Positions 23,931 through 37,000 of a DNA stretch of 64,000 nucleotides are shown piece by piece (the first letter of the stretch is position 1; each line of letters starts with the position of its first letter). Source of the stretch: Cavia porcellus (taxonomy: Eukaryota; Chordata; Mammalia; Rodentia; Caviidae); assembly GCF_034190915.1 (NCBI RefSeq), contig NW_026947496.1, positions 26,630,001 to 26,694,000 on the forward strand. The letters are read 5' to 3'. Made by a program: the position numbers and the translations under genes. The notes below the pieces were generated by a model, which ran no database searches, had not been told where the DNA came from, and saw only the letters and a program-made list of their open reading frames with translations.

Positions 23931-25140
23931 GGACTTCAAATATCCCATTATCCCTTTATGGGACTGCAAATTGTTTCACATGAGAACTACATGGCTATGT
24001 TCTAAAGGGTAATAGGAAATTAAAAAAAAAAAACACTTTATCTAGAAACTGAGTCAAGAAGGATGTTTCCCTATGTTACCATTCCCACCATTTTAATAGA
24101 ACTGAGTATAATTGTGTATATACGAAATAATTCCAACAGGTTCATTTTTTAAGTAGGTAGTAATATAAGTAGACACAATATTGGTAGAGCCCGCTGGTCA
24201 ACATGCCAATCATCTGAACCAGTGATGCAACTGGATTCACTCATAATGGCGAATTCTGTTGAATTCCTTGGTAAGTAACATGCATTATGCTTTGAAATAA
24301 AAGATAAAGAAAACTTTTCTTATCTCAAGAAAATCACAGTTGAATGTGTTAAAACACCCCCCCCCAAAATTATTTACTATATAATGAGGTCATGGTCAAT
24401 GACCAGGTCTTTGCATGTGCAGGGAGCATAAAGAGACTCTGGAGAAACCAGTCTCAGGACAAAGACAGTGTACCTTCAGGGGTGTTTTCTTGTCATCTTG
24501 AGGGATATGTGGGAGTTATGGAGATGAGGAGGGTTTATGTGACAAATGAAATGCTTTGTAAAAGAACAAGCTTAGACAAAGCCACGAAGGTAATAAAGAG
24601 GATTCTGGAAGCAACCCATGAGGGCTAAGAGATAAGTGGAAGACTGCAGAAAACTCTCTGCTATTCTAAAATGTTTAGATTTAACATTACATGGAGAGCC
24701 TCTAGCAGAATTATTTCAAGGCGAAGACACACTGTTACATTTTAGAAAATGTAAAATACTGCTAGCAATACAAAAATGATAAGCAACCAGGTACATGATG
24801 GTGTTCTAGTCTTTGAGAAAGTACAAACAAGGAGAACTTTCAAGGAGGTGGTAGGTAAAAATGATTTCATGGTACATTCATTTGGGAGTATGCTGAGTGT
24901 AAGCACTCAGAGCAATGCTTGGAACAGCTAGAAACAGAGGAATGGAGATTAAGAGAGAAATTAGCATTTGGGAGAGAAAGTTGGAAGTTATCAAGCCAGA
25001 ACTTCATCATAGTGCAGATAGCCTTCTGACATTGCTTTATTTTCTGTCTTACCAGGCTAGCAATAAACTCTGCAGGGGAGATAACTCTCCTTTGCTATAT
25101 TTCTGGATTACCTGCCAATAGAATTGTGCCAGAGCGAGAA
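23931..25140. other. No gene seen; an inverse L2-like stretch is possible at 24.4-24.65 kb
   Basis: A C9 run at about 24357 and A-runs are present. The 24420-24640 stretch ('ggagttatggagatgaggagggtttatgtgac') is vaguely reminiscent of inverse L2 sequence. The 78-codon frame at 24392-24628 lies in it and has no recognisable product. Confidence 0.3.
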
Positions 25141-25144
25141 ACAA

Positions 25145-25950
25145 CTTATTTATTTATTATTTAATACTTGTTTACTTAAGATTAAAAATACACAGTAAAG
25201 AACAACAAAAGCAATACAGACAGACAAACAACAACAAGAAACCAAATATAGTAACAGTGTACGTTTACAAAACAAGATGGTAGGAATTTGACAATGGTTG
25301 TCATATTGCCTATTGTTAACTTCAAGAGAGTTGCTTATGTTAATAGATGTAGACATAAAAAATGCATCTAAACATATTGACTGTTCTTTTCCAATAATTA
25401 ATACAATTAATAGTATAGTCAGTTTAGTTATCTTATGTACATATAAATATACAAATTTATGTCTTTTTCCTTTTCTCTTTTTCCTTTCCTCCTTTACCTT
25501 ATTCCAATTACTTTTTCTCTTTGAACAGTTTCTTGCCACTACACAGTATTTATTGTAGAGTTTAGAACATATATAATTTTTCAGTTTCTTGCACTAGAGA
25601 GACAATAAAGTTTTTACACATGTGAGTTTATTTCACTTATGAGTATGGTTTCAAGTAGCGTCCATTTACTTATAAAAGTCTCAATGTAAACTTTCTTTAT
25701 AGTTGAGTAGAACTCCATTTTATAACACCACATCTTTTTTATCCATTATTTGATTGATGGGCACTTAGACTGTTTACAAGATCTGGCTATTACAAATTGT
25801 GCTGTTATAATCATGGATGCACATATATCACTGTGATATGATGTTTTCTGTTCTTCTGGGAAAGCACCCAGAGGTGAAATAACTGTGTCAAATGCAGTCT
25901 CTAATCCAAGCTTTTTGAAGAATCTCCACACTGCTTTTCACGGTGGTTGC
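25145..25950 (-). mobile_element. LINE-1 3' fragment: ORF2 end plus 3' UTR
   Basis: On the minus strand 25746-25931 encodes 'WRFFKKLGLETAF...YHSDICASMIITAQFVIA', the C-terminal L1 ORF2 region, with frame damage before the usual stop. From about 25560 down to 25145 lies an AT-rich 3' UTR whose complement includes 'gtttcttgttgttgtttgtctg' and a terminal A-rich stretch. The element is 5'-truncated and inactive. The overlapping 129- and 86-codon frames at 25150-25558 lie in this UTR and are not genes. Confidence 0.75.
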
Positions 25951-27685
25951 ACCAGAAAGAAGCAGCTCTTGAAAAGATGAATTATTCAGCTTTATACTGG
26001 AAGAAGATGTGCTCAGGGAACTTTATCCATAGTATGGAATGTAAAGATACAGACTAGAACTAGAACTTCAGAATGAACAGCAGGTTTGTGATTTCCCTGA
26101 AGACTGAGAAGGAGCTATCGGGAATTGGGAGAAATAAAATAAAAGGAGTTCTAGAAGTCAGTAGAAGCAATGATGGTGAACTTCTCTAAATGTTCTGATG
26201 CTCTAAGAAGAAATTCACAAGTCAACTTTATAAAGAGGCCTAATGTCACTCCAGTGTGGAAGTATGAACAGCAGTGCTGGCAGGTGAGGACTTAATAGGA
26301 ATTGAGGATAATGTTACCCTTCAGGACAAGAAGAGAAAAACTACTGGATCAAGGAAAAAAAATCTTAATTTTTTTTCACACTTCTAGGAGATTCTCTGCT
26401 ATATTTAAGGGACCAGCTATGAAGCAGAGATAAGGTAAAGTGTTACCAGAGGTAGAAGATATATTGAGAGTGAGATAAACCAGGTCTGCCTCATTTGAGG
26501 TACAGCTTCGGTTCCCTGCAAACATAGCAGGCACCCAACAAATCCTTGTCAACTTAGTAAAAACATTTTTATTTGAGACAGTTACGAATTAAGGAAATAT
26601 ATAATAATCAGAATCTGAAAACAGATAGAACAGAAGTTTTGATGAGAAGGGGAGGACTTGTCTTTCAGTCTGCTTTCGAGGAAATCCAGATAGGTTCCCA
26701 TTCATTTTTGTTCTTCTTTTATGTATAATTATTTTTAAAAAGCCCTTTCTATGCCCTTCCTCCCATTCTTCTAAGCTCACAAAGTTGGGATTTGTTTCTC
26801 TGCGCTTACAATCAGACATGGAGCGATCACACATCATATGCCAGGCTTCCTTTCTCATCTTCAGTTCTTTAGTTCTACTGAGCGCCACCATGTCCACACA
26901 GCTGCTGCCATGTTACCTACACAAGCCCACCCTCAGCTCCATCAAGACTACAACTGTTCTTAGCAAACTCCCCCACCTGCTGAAGGCCTCCTACCCCAGC
27001 TCTGAGCATTGAAAAGATTATGTGAGATTTTCAGCAACCTTCCTAGTCATTTTGCAATCAAATCTGTTCTCTGACTCTTGTAAACACGTGAGAAAACTTT
27101 GCCTCCTTCAGGAAGTCGTCAGTCTTCTCACAAAACACTAAACTCAACGGTGTAACTCATTGGCTGCTTTTATTAGCAGATTAACTTCAAATTGTTTTGC
27201 CATGGAGACACAAGCTTTACGGTTTTACTAGCACAGCACACATCTCAAGGGAACACTTAGCAGGGCCAATCTTTTTCCTGAGCACAGGCTGCAACCTCTC
27301 CCTTTTGTGCGTCTTCATAATGAACGGGATGTGAGCAAGAACTATACTATGGGGGTACCATTAAGTATTTCTGCATATATAACTATATAAAGTCCCGTAT
27401 GATATTGGTAAGATAAATCTGAAAACTACAATCCCAAGCTTTAGGAATAGGTTAGAGCAAGGCAAGAAGAATGCTTCACCTGCTCTGCAGTGGGCGTCAT
27501 AGACTAAAAGATGACAAAACGAAATGTGTCTCGTTTTCCTGCTTGTCTATTGAAGTTGGAATATTGGTTTTCTCCTACATTTGGACTTCTATTTATACCT
27601 TTAGGGATTTCTGAGATTCTCTGTGTTTCTAACTTGATGATTGCAGATGGTGGTACTTCTAAGCCTCCATAATCACAAGGGAGCC
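25951..27685. other. No gene confidently seen; short Kozak-context frame at 26.9 kb
   Basis: Mostly unique sequence. At 26891-27012 a 40-codon frame starts at an ATG in strong context ('gcgccaccatgtcc') inside a longer 75-codon frame (26785-27012), within a more GC-rich patch. The peptide (starting MSTQLLPCYLHKP) is unfamiliar. A possible inverse X-box-like site ('ttgccatggagac') lies at about 27199. No exon can be supported. Confidence 0.35.
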
Positions 27686-27728
27686 AATAATAATAATGAT
27701 AATAATAATTATTATCATTATTATTATT
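27686..27728. repeat. 43-nt perfect AT-rich palindrome (AAT/ATT hairpin)
   Basis: An AAT-repeat arm containing a single G at 27698 is followed by its exact reverse complement containing the matching C at 27716. The two 21-bp arms are perfect around one central A (27707). The paired G/C shows the arms are genuinely inverted copies and not just two adjacent trinucleotide runs. The sequence could extrude as a cruciform. An (AT)n array lies 150 bp downstream. Confidence 0.95.
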
Positions 27729-27872
27729 ACTATATGTATATATATATGGTTCTGTTTCATATGTTTGTTCATTAGAATTCTTATATTAAAGAACCTTGTT
27801 TACTACAGACATTTTATATTTTCATAACATTTTCCAGTATGCAAATTCTTCAACTGCATATTTATCTTTTAA

Positions 27873-27876
<4 letters not shown>

Positions 27877-27915
<39 letters not shown>
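27877..27915. repeat. (AT)n microsatellite
   Basis: About 19 uninterrupted AT dinucleotides, which suggests a length-variable site. Confidence 0.98.
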
Positions 27916-27916
<1 letters not shown>

Positions 27917-30594
27917 TTTCAGCCTTTGAGGGGAGCTGAAACACCAGATCAGTTTTCACTTGCCAAGTCAGTCAGCTGTGTTTCTCTAGATATCTTTGCA
28001 TGGATTCAAGAGCATAATGGATATTGCAGAGACTTTCAGCCCCACTAAGATGTGGATAGCAGATGTTTAGTCCTGACAACAGGAACTGTGTTATATTTGT
28101 GGATTAGATGTTCATTAAGGGAAAGTGAGTGTATATGAGCTTATACTCTGGATTTACCACTAATGCTTTCCAGACCCACAGGAATCTTCTCTACTTGGTT
28201 TTCTACACTAAGCTTAAGAAACTTAAAACCAGCCCTGGGAATTCTGAGGGTGGTCCTGTATCTCATATACGTGGCAACTTTGTCGACTAAACTTCTAACT
28301 GACCCGCAACAGCAGAATGCCCTAATACAACCTGCTCATGCTACATGCATTCATGTGCCCTGAACATACCTATGTAACTGTTAAAAATGACTACATGCAC
28401 ATTGCAACAGACTACACGGTCCCCACTTTCTCCCAACTGCAGGGATATTGCCTGCCCAGCAGGCAGACGCAAGCCTGGGGAAAAATCATTGCATGTGTCC
28501 ACATCTCTGTTGTCTTACTGCCTTGTAAAATAGAGAGATGACAGCTGACACACTGCAAGATTCCTTTGACAAATGACTAATAAAAAAGCAAAGAGGAACA
28601 CTTTGTAAATATGAATGGGTACTATAAAAAATTTTCTATGACATGAATATACAGCCTAAGGTCTCAAACACGTTCAGGATAATTAGAAGATTTTGACAGT
28701 GTATGCTCTTATTGCCATGAAACAGTGAATAAAGCAAGTCTTCAAGAAATCAAGTTCATGGATGACTCAGATATAGAAGTCATTCGGCTTATAAGGATCC
28801 ATCTTCTTACCTTCTTATGGGTATCTAATTGGACCTGGGGACATGGTGCAAGTGCCTCTTTAGCAGGGTAACTAAGCTACATCCCAAAGACTAATCCAGG
28901 GAAGTACTGCACACTAATAGGCTGGGTATTGATAGCTTTGTACTCTGTCCATTTTATACCTTTGAATTCTCCAATAACAATTTTGAATTTATCCAGGGGA
29001 GAAGATTGCAGACTCTCAACTAGAATGCTTTCAAACTCTTCTCTACATAGATTACCTAATGGGAGATTTGTGTGGGTACATCTATCCTGCATTAACAAGG
29101 GAAGATTTATTAGGTAAATAATTTATATCTGAACAACTTGAATTCAAGAATCAGTGATCTTAGATGATTTTATAAAATCTTAGCCCTTCATTATTTACTG
29201 CATTCTGACAACACATTTTATGAAATTGAAATTTATTCCATTCTAAAGGTTTGGAGAACAAGCAAGTGAGAAGAAATTATGTTAATTTTTTTTACAAAAT
29301 GGGGAAATATTCTGTAAGATAACCCAGCAATACGAAAAGACATCAGAAATATAATCCTCACTTTGTGGACTATAAATGAATAAAATAGACAAGTGGATTT
29401 TTATTCTAGTTTTATTCATAAGAAAAATGAGACATAAATATTAAAATCTACCTGTGTATGAGGACTAAGTGAGATAAATTTGGGTCTTCACACTGAACTT
29501 TTTGAAAGCAGTAATAGATCAGGGATGTTTAAAATTTTAAATGGATCTATCTAATCGTGTGAATACGTTTCTTCAGATTATGATGTGGTATTTACAAGAT
29601 AAAAATGTATTTTAAATTGATCCTTGATCATATTTTCATTTCTTTAAACTTTCTCTAATTTGGCCTGTGATAATAAATCCAATTATATAAATTCCTCTAT
29701 AGAGCTGTTCTTTATTCTTTCTTGACGTTCTTTGTTAACTAATGATGCTGAAGCTGTACCTGCAATTATTTGTAAAATTCAGGAGAATGACAATTAATGA
29801 GACATGAAGTTCACACTTTAGTCATTATTCTAATTTTCTTATCTACAGAATATAATTCCAGAATTACTGTTTATCTTATAAATATATATCCATTTCAGTT
29901 TGTAGTAGGTTTTATAATTCTATCTCTTTCCTTTTCTTTCTGACGCTTAGAGTTCTTAGCAGAGATTTTAACAGAAGATATTTATTTTGCAATATAGCTT
30001 TTCATAGTTAAAATAAAAATAATATAAAAGTGATACATCTCAAGTATTATTTCAGATTTTTAGAGTTCTGGAGAAATGAGCTTGTAGAAGACAATTACTT
30101 TCTGGATTTTCTTATAAATAAATAAATAGCTACATATCTATGATGAATAAGAGATACCACATGTGTAATTTATATATTTTATTCATTGCTCATGAAAAAA
30201 CACCCTTGTATTTCCTTACATCTTTCAACTGAAAGATTTTGTAAGCATGCTCCTATATTTTTAATTTATTTTACCAAATTTCTCATTGATTTGGCATTTC
30301 TCTCTTGCGTAATAATCCTAACCATTTCTTTATTTGAAGTAATAGCCTGGTTCGCAGAAAAGCATTTAGTTTGATTGTTTTTAATTGCTTCAAATAATTG
30401 TAATGCAGGATAATTTTTAATATATTTCATAGAGATTCAAAATGTACTCTGCTATTATGAAAATCTTTCCTGACTAGCTCAAGTCATCTTCCTACTCCTA
30501 CTTTACATTCTCCTAGATTATTAAATGTACTTATGGCTTCTGTTTTTTAGTCTGTAGAACTATCATGTGTTTTCCATTTTGTTCTTTTAAATGA
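27916..30594. other. No gene seen; possible MIR trace near 29.4 kb
   Basis: AT-rich unique sequence. 'gaggactaagtgagataaat' near 29460 resembles a MIR 3' end ('gaggattaaatgagata'). The frames at 28163-28541 (66 and 67 codons) sit in a GC-richer patch but have no recognisable product. Confidence 0.4.
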
Positions 30595-30705
30595 CTCTAA
30601 ATTCCTTGAATGCATAGACCATTTATTCAACTCCATATCCAACATAGAGCATCATGAGTAGCTATAATAAACACAATAAATATCTGTCAATGTATAAGTA
30701 AAGCT
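30595..30705 (+). mobile_element. LINE-2 3' end, forward orientation
   Basis: 'aaattccttgaatgcatagacc ... atagagcatcatgagtagctataataaacacaataaatatctgtcaatg' corresponds to a diverged L2 3' terminus ('ctccttgagggcagggac...cctggcacatagtaggcgctcaataaatatttgttgaatg'). Confidence 0.5.
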
Positions 30706-31655
30706 CATATAATTTTTCTTTCTATTTGATAAGTTTTATTATTGTTATTATTATTTTTAACTGATCATATTTTATTATTCTCATTTTTGTTTCTATGTAG
30801 CATCAGAGAAAACACCAAACTCAACTCTAGACAAGAGTTTAGAGTTCACATCATTATACAATTCTCTCTTTCAAAATTAAAAAAAAAGTTAGTTTCTATA
30901 TTTCGAAAGAGATTTTTTAAAGAAATCTCTGCAATAAACACTGACCTGTCATCATTCTAAGATTATCTTTGATACTTTTTAAACCCAGAAAATAACTTGG
31001 ATTATGTTGTACCAAAAACATTTCAAGATCCTACCACAAAAAAAGCATGTTAGAGTTTACCCACACCATTCTTTTGAAAAGCAGTAATGAAACTTCTTTA
31101 CATTGACTGATACTTGTGGACTAGTGAATATAGGTATAATATTAGTTTTATTCATTCCAAAGAGAAGTAATGGAACACATTTGAATTTTCAGAGCTGAGT
31201 TCATGTTTCTAAGACTGAAATATCTAAAACCTGGAGGCTTAGTGGAGATATAGTAACCTAAAAAAAAATTCTATCTTAACTACTTACTATCAAAAATTTA
31301 TTTCTGGTTTTACCAAATCTTATGTATTTCATTGGAATTTTCTCTGTTCATTTACTCAAAAATGTAGGCTCCTTTTCAACATGTTGTAATGGCATCAATG
31401 TGAAAGGGTCAACAACTTTAGTGACAGAATACCAGCTCTTACTTAGCTTGGAATGAAATTGTGTCAATTTTGGTCCTTTATCTACAGCAAAAGCTAGTTA
31501 TAAAGACCTGATACACTCCAGCTTTCACAGTCTATATTGTTATTCTTCTTTTCACCCATATCACACTTGCTCTTTTATTGCATATGTAGTAAACTGATCT
31601 CTCTCAAAAGCAACCAATACATAGACATCTAGTCTTTGCTTTCTGTTCATAGGAC
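30706..31655. other. No gene seen
   Basis: AT-rich DNA including a short ATT-rich stretch at 30735-30760. Nothing else recognised. Confidence 0.4.
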
Positions 31656-31980
31656 AAAGTCATTGGTTGTGAACCTTAATCTTGATATGTAAAATTCATC
31701 AGATTGAGAAAGTGCCTACATGGTTAGCACCCTGCTGGGTGTGACTGAGTGGATCATGCATGATTTCAGGTACTCATGGCTCCTTGCCTGTTCTCTCTGG
31801 GGACTCCCTGGGCTCTATTAAATATGCATCTTTGTTCTAACCTGCCATTCCACTGAAATGTTCCTGTCTCCGGGCTAGCTGACAGTGAATTGAATTCACC
31901 CAAGTCATGAGTTAAACATTTCTTCCTTTTTGCTCTAGCTGTGAATATTATGCCCAGCAAAGGGAAAAACAAACTAGTGT
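31656..31980 (+). mobile_element. ERVL-MaLR LTR (ORR1-like), forward orientation
   Basis: The 5' part 'ggttgtgaaccttaatcttgatatgtaaaattcatcagattgagaaagtgcctacatggttagcac' parallels ORR1 openings. The 3' part 'tgagttaaacatttcttcctttttgctctagctgtgaatattatgcccagcaaagggaaaaacaaactagtg' matches the usual end ('aataaacccttcctcccctaagttgctt...cacagcaacagaaagcaaactag'). It may be the 5' LTR of the MaLR debris that continues to 33.76 kb, although the two LTR-like ends look like different subfamilies. Confidence 0.5.
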
Positions 31981-33135
31981 GGAAAATTCTTCAGTGGGAT
32001 CATTTCTGGGACTATACCTGACCATGTGGTTTAGAAATTGTTGGAACTGCTTTTCAGAAGAAATTGGAAAATGTTTCAACATATGTACTGGAGAAGCCTT
32101 AGAACACCACAACATGAGTAAATCCTAATAAGTGATTCTGATGAGAGTTCAGATTCTCATGAGGCTGACATAGATGTGAACAATAAAAGCCAATCTGGGA
32201 AAGGTCTACTTTAGGAATAAGGGCTCCATTGGTAATTATAATAGAAGGCATGTGCATTTCCCTTTGGTAGAAAATTGAGCCACATTTTGTCATATTCTGA
32301 TACTTGCAGAAGACTGAGATTAAAAGTAATGGGCTAATTAATCTGGTAGAGAAAATTTCAGGGCAGCTCAAACTTCAAACCATGACCATGGTGCTACTGA
32401 CAGGTTTGGGCTAGATTTATACTAGAAAGAAAAAAGAAAAATTTAAATTTCATCTGAAAAGAAATCATGTATGGATATGGGGCCAATGAAGATGTGGCAG
32501 CTAAACAGATTTCCACCATTAAAGAGAAACCTTTGCCTGGTGGTGGTAGGGGAACAAAAACAAAAACAAACAACAACAACAAAAAACTTGAGTCCAGTTC
32601 AAGAATCAGCAATATACCATAGCAAGCTCAGTGATTCAAAGTTGTTAACCATTCATTTGAGAAGAAAATCCTTGCTTGAAAAAAGTCACCCAGGACATCG
32701 GTTCTCTGAGATTCCTTTCACTGGGTTCAGCCATTTGGGCAGTCAGAGTCCTCTGCAGCCATGCTCCAAGAAGTTCTGTCTAGATTTCTGATGACAGATG
32801 ACCGTGGTGATATATACCACATACTACTTTTACTGGCATGCAGAATATAAGAATTGTGGAGCCAGGGAGGCTTCCACCCAAATTTTAAAAGAAGGCAAGA
32901 AAGGCAGGCCTTGAGAAGACAATGCATGAATATGTGAGAATGAAGCCAAAAATGCAGTTGAGACCCCAGGAAGTGGGAGATACCAGGAATGTGGATCATT
33001 TGCCCAGAAAAGCTTCAGATCATGAATGAAGTCAGCCCAAGAGACAGGTCCTATGAGTTGTAACAGCAAGACCAGAGATATGAGCCATGCAAGCCCACTG
33101 GAATTCACATTTTATAACCTTATATTCCAGATGCT
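31981..33135 (+). mobile_element. Possible MaLR internal region
   Basis: Between an ORR1-like LTR and the MaLR end at 33.14-33.76 kb lies 1.15 kb without exon features. It holds a CAA-rich stretch at 32557-32586. Several 70-106-codon frames on both strands (32099-33108) carry no recognisable gag or protease motif. Assignment rests mainly on position between two LTR-like sequences. It could equally be ordinary unique DNA. Confidence 0.3.
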
Positions 33136-33760
33136 GCATATGAAGCTATAGGGATTTAATGCTTGTTCATCTTGGTTTTGGTTTATGCCTTTGTACACTA
33201 AGTTATGGAATTTGGTGTTTAGTTTTGCAGAGGTTCACAAGTAGTATTTCCTGAATCTCAGAAGAGACTTGGACTTGGACTGTTGAAAAATATTGGGACT
33301 ATTACAATGCACATTATATTTCCAGTTGTACACAGGATAGTCACAATGCTTTAGAAGTTATGAACTTGCTATTATTTTTATTTGGAGATTAAGTTTATCT
33401 CAGGGAGATATGTATGAAATTGACCTATATATCCTCAGATATCAATTTTACTGGATTAAGAAATAATATAGGATAGTAGCGTGCTCCTGGTTGTGTCTGG
33501 GTGGTTCGTGAAGATGTGATCTTTGAAGTATAATGATGCATCACTAGTTTCACTCTGGTGCTGCTCCTCTGCTCTGCTCCCTGGTTGTCATGAACATTAT
33601 CACTTAGCTTTGCTCTGCCACATCCTCTGCCATGAGGTTGTAACCATGGAGTACACAGACCACTTGTTGAATGTTCCTAAACATGATCTAAATTATACTT
33701 TTCCATTTTTAATTCATGTAAGGTACACAACAGCAGGAAAGCTGACCAAAATATTTGTTT
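33136..33760 (+). mobile_element. MaLR internal 3' end and adjoining LTR relic
   Basis: 'tttagttttgcagaggttcacaag ... gaatctcagaagagacttggacttggactgttgaaaaatattgggac' has the order of a MaLR internal 3' terminus just before an LTR. Downstream, 'ctctgccacatcctctgccatgaggttgtaaccatgg' and 'aaggtacacaacagcaggaaagctgacc' resemble the middle and end of the LTR. The 100-codon frame at 33523-33825 overlaps this LTR and is not a gene. Confidence 0.45.
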
Positions 33761-33883
33761 ACTTTGTAGACGTTAAAGGATCAGAAATAAGAATCTACTG
33801 GCAAGCTTGCCATCAACTATTTTGAACAAAATTCTACATTATATACCTTTTTATTTTTTTCATATTTTTGTTCCTGTTTTTGT

Positions 33884-34040
33884 TATTGATTTTTTGTTTT
33901 AAATCAGAGTCTCACTATTCCACATCAGCCTTGAATTCAATACATAGTCCAGACAGACCTCAAACTTTTGACAGTCTTTTTGCCTTACCCTCCTAAAATG
34001 TTGGAATTACAGATATGCACTACCATATCTCACTAATTGC
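33884..34040 (-). mobile_element. B1 SINE, inverse orientation, old
   Basis: The plus strand reads T-rich, then 'agagtctcactattccacatcagccttgaattcaa', 'ctcaaacttttgacagtc', 'ccctcctaaaatgttggaattacagatatgcactaccat', which is the reverse complement of a diverged B1 (tail-first). No target-site duplication detected. Confidence 0.8.
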
Positions 34041-37000
34041 TTTTTACAATCAAACTTTTGTGCTGGGTGATCAATCAAATTTTAATATATCACAATTCAA
34101 TCATATAAAGAAACTAGTTCTCATAGAAAATGTCAATATTGTTGCCTCTTATCCTTGTGAAAACTTGATTTTGTAAGTTAAGATTTAACATTCATTGAGT
34201 TTAAAACTTTAGCTTCTTTAACTGTTTTATTTAATTGTTTCTTGGTGAGCAATAAATGTCCAATTTTATATACTAAGAAAAAATTTTATTAGTCATGTAA
34301 TGAACACTGCATCTTTTCACTGAAGTATGGCTATTCAAATAAGAGAAAGAAGCAGGATTAAAATTCATACCCTTTAAAGGAGAAATTTTAAGCTAATTAT
34401 AATATTTTAAACAGTGGTCTAAACATAATTTGCTATGTTTTTAAATTTCTTTACTTTTCTGTCAGATCCTTAGTGCCTGTGAAAATGAGACTAACAAGAA
34501 ATGGCACCACATGAATATTTTAAGACATATCTTCCCTGAGCTTTTTGAGGCTGAATCAACATGGTTAGTAATGAAATATTTCTAAGCTTACATTTGACTA
34601 AAGTATAGATTCAAACCAGTTAGCAAAAAATCAGCTATATAAGAGTAGAACTGAATGAATATTTCTAAGGTAATTTGACAAAATTTTTGGAAAACAAAAT
34701 CTACTAACCAAATATTTCACTTAAAACCTTCCTTAGAATAGCGTTTAACTCCAAATAGTCTTCTTTCAGGCAAATACACAGTTTAAATCTAAGGAATATG
34801 CAGTGGAAAAATTGCTTAGTTCATTCTGATAATAAAAGTGATAATTTTTAACCATTCATGAAAATTGTTTTGTCTGTATGCCCTTGTTCATCCATTTGTA
34901 AAATGGAGTTTTCATAATGGTATAAAAATAAAGCACATATGCTTCAATAGCAACATATTCAAAGGAATTTGAAATTGAAAATAAATTCATTTAACTACTT
35001 ATGTTTTGTCTCTTTACAAAAAAAGTCTGTAAAGAGAAATGAGAGGTCTTACTAAACAATTTTCAGTACCAAGCGTATAAGAAAATTGAGGATACAAATA
35101 AAATATGATGTATTCTGTAGGAGTTATGTCTGTGGACCAAGACAACCAAATATTTGAGACTGTGTTCACATCAGCCAGAAAGCAAAAGTAAACATTCAAT
35201 CATTCATTAATTAAAGTTGATGAATAAATGAATGTATAAATAAATACACAAATACAACTACTCAATCCTAAAATATTTTCTGCAACTAGGAACTGTAAGA
35301 AATGTCTATACTGGACATATATAGAGAGTGAATAAAATTTTAAATGTTCTGATAAACGTAACTTTTTCCTACAACTTTTGAAGTTTGATGTTTATAGTAT
35401 CTTAGAATTTCCCATGATGCACTTCTTTCAGCCATTTCTGGTTGCATAGATAAGGAGTGGTTGGTATGGAGGAAGCACTGGTGAAGAAGCCACACTATCC
35501 TTTCCTTCCCGGTGCTCACATCTAGTGGAGGTTTGGAAATCATGGCATTTGAGTCTGTAATTGGAAAACCAATGAAGTAAACAAAGAAAACAAAGATGAT
35601 AGAAGGGTCTTCAGGATATAGGACAATGACTGCAAAGGTCCTGAGGGAAGAAAAGCATGGAAATTGGAAGAAATGTATGTCAGTGCATTTCACAGATTCC
35701 ATGAAGAATATTGGAAAGAGGGCAGGGCAAGTATGTGTAAATATTTAGATTATAAAGCAACACATAATCTAATTGTGTTTTAAAAATCTGAAGTATGTTA
35801 TGTGTACAATTAGCCAAAGTGAAGCTTAAAATGAGAAGTTACGAAAAGAAAAAGAAATAAACACCCCCCCCCAAAAAAAACTATCCAAAACCAAATAAAC
35901 AAAATGTTGAACACCTCTAATAAAGTAAAATGCTTGTAAATTGCAATGTGAATGGGATCTGTTACTCCTCTCTACTTCAGAAAAGAGCATTATTTCTACC
36001 ATAGGGGAGAGCAGATTGTAAGGGACACAACAAATTCCCTTTCAGTCTCAAGTCTCAACATGCTCTGCCATCTTAGCAGACAGACACTCTACAGTTTTAG
36101 CAGAAGTGTAGGGAACAGCAGTTAGATGCCCCACAGACCAAGGAGAATCTGTTTCCCTTTGTGGTTGTCATGATATCAACTGTCTACCTGTGAAAGAAGC
36201 TTTGGAAATCAAAACAGCAGCTTTGCGAACTCTCAGCCATTTCTTTGTTTATTTATGTCTTCAGTGTGCTGAGTACAGAGAGCTCTGCTTTCCTTAGAAG
36301 ATGAGGACTAGGAAGATTCTACTCTTCATATGTAATGAGAAAGGAAAAGTACCTCTCTTACAATGCAAGTGTCACTCTTTCGAGTGAAGTCCCCTGGTCT
36401 CTACAGAACCCATCCCTGGCTAGACACATCTATGCCAGAGATACTATCACACAGAGCTAAATTTAACGTTTTAACGTGATGAAAATTAAAATACTTACAT
36501 AATAATGTTTAGCATCAGTGTCTGCTGATGTACAGAACAGGGCCATATACTTTGCTTTGGCTAGCTGAGGAGGCCACTTCAAATTTAAGGCATTATCTAA
36601 CAATATCCATGCCCATATCTGACCACATTATTGCAATTATTATCCATAAAGAAAGTAAGGTGCATGTGTGTGAAAATAGCTTTAATTATTTAATTCAATG
36701 GTAAAACACCATGGTCCTAACATTGCTATTTGTGCAAAATCACATCTAGTGACAACACACTAGACCTTCATGGTATCTTGTCTCTCAGGGTGCATTTTAA
36801 TTTAAAATCTTGGAAATGATATTATCACCACCTTAAGTGAAGAGGATTAATGGTGAAAATATCATTAAGTATACATTTAAAAAAATAAAACTATACTGAG
36901 GGATCAGAGGGATGACTGTGAGATGCTAGGGAATGGAACTGAATTATGGAGTTTAGTGCTTAAGTTATTTCAGATTGTCTACTGTGGGAGCCTCCTTTTC

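Noticed and set aside
25150..25558. 129-codon minus and 86-codon plus frames
   Set aside because: They lie in the AT-rich 3' UTR of a minus-strand L1 fragment.
35340..35702. 120-codon minus-strand frame
   Set aside because: No family resemblance and no supporting signals; left as a chance frame.
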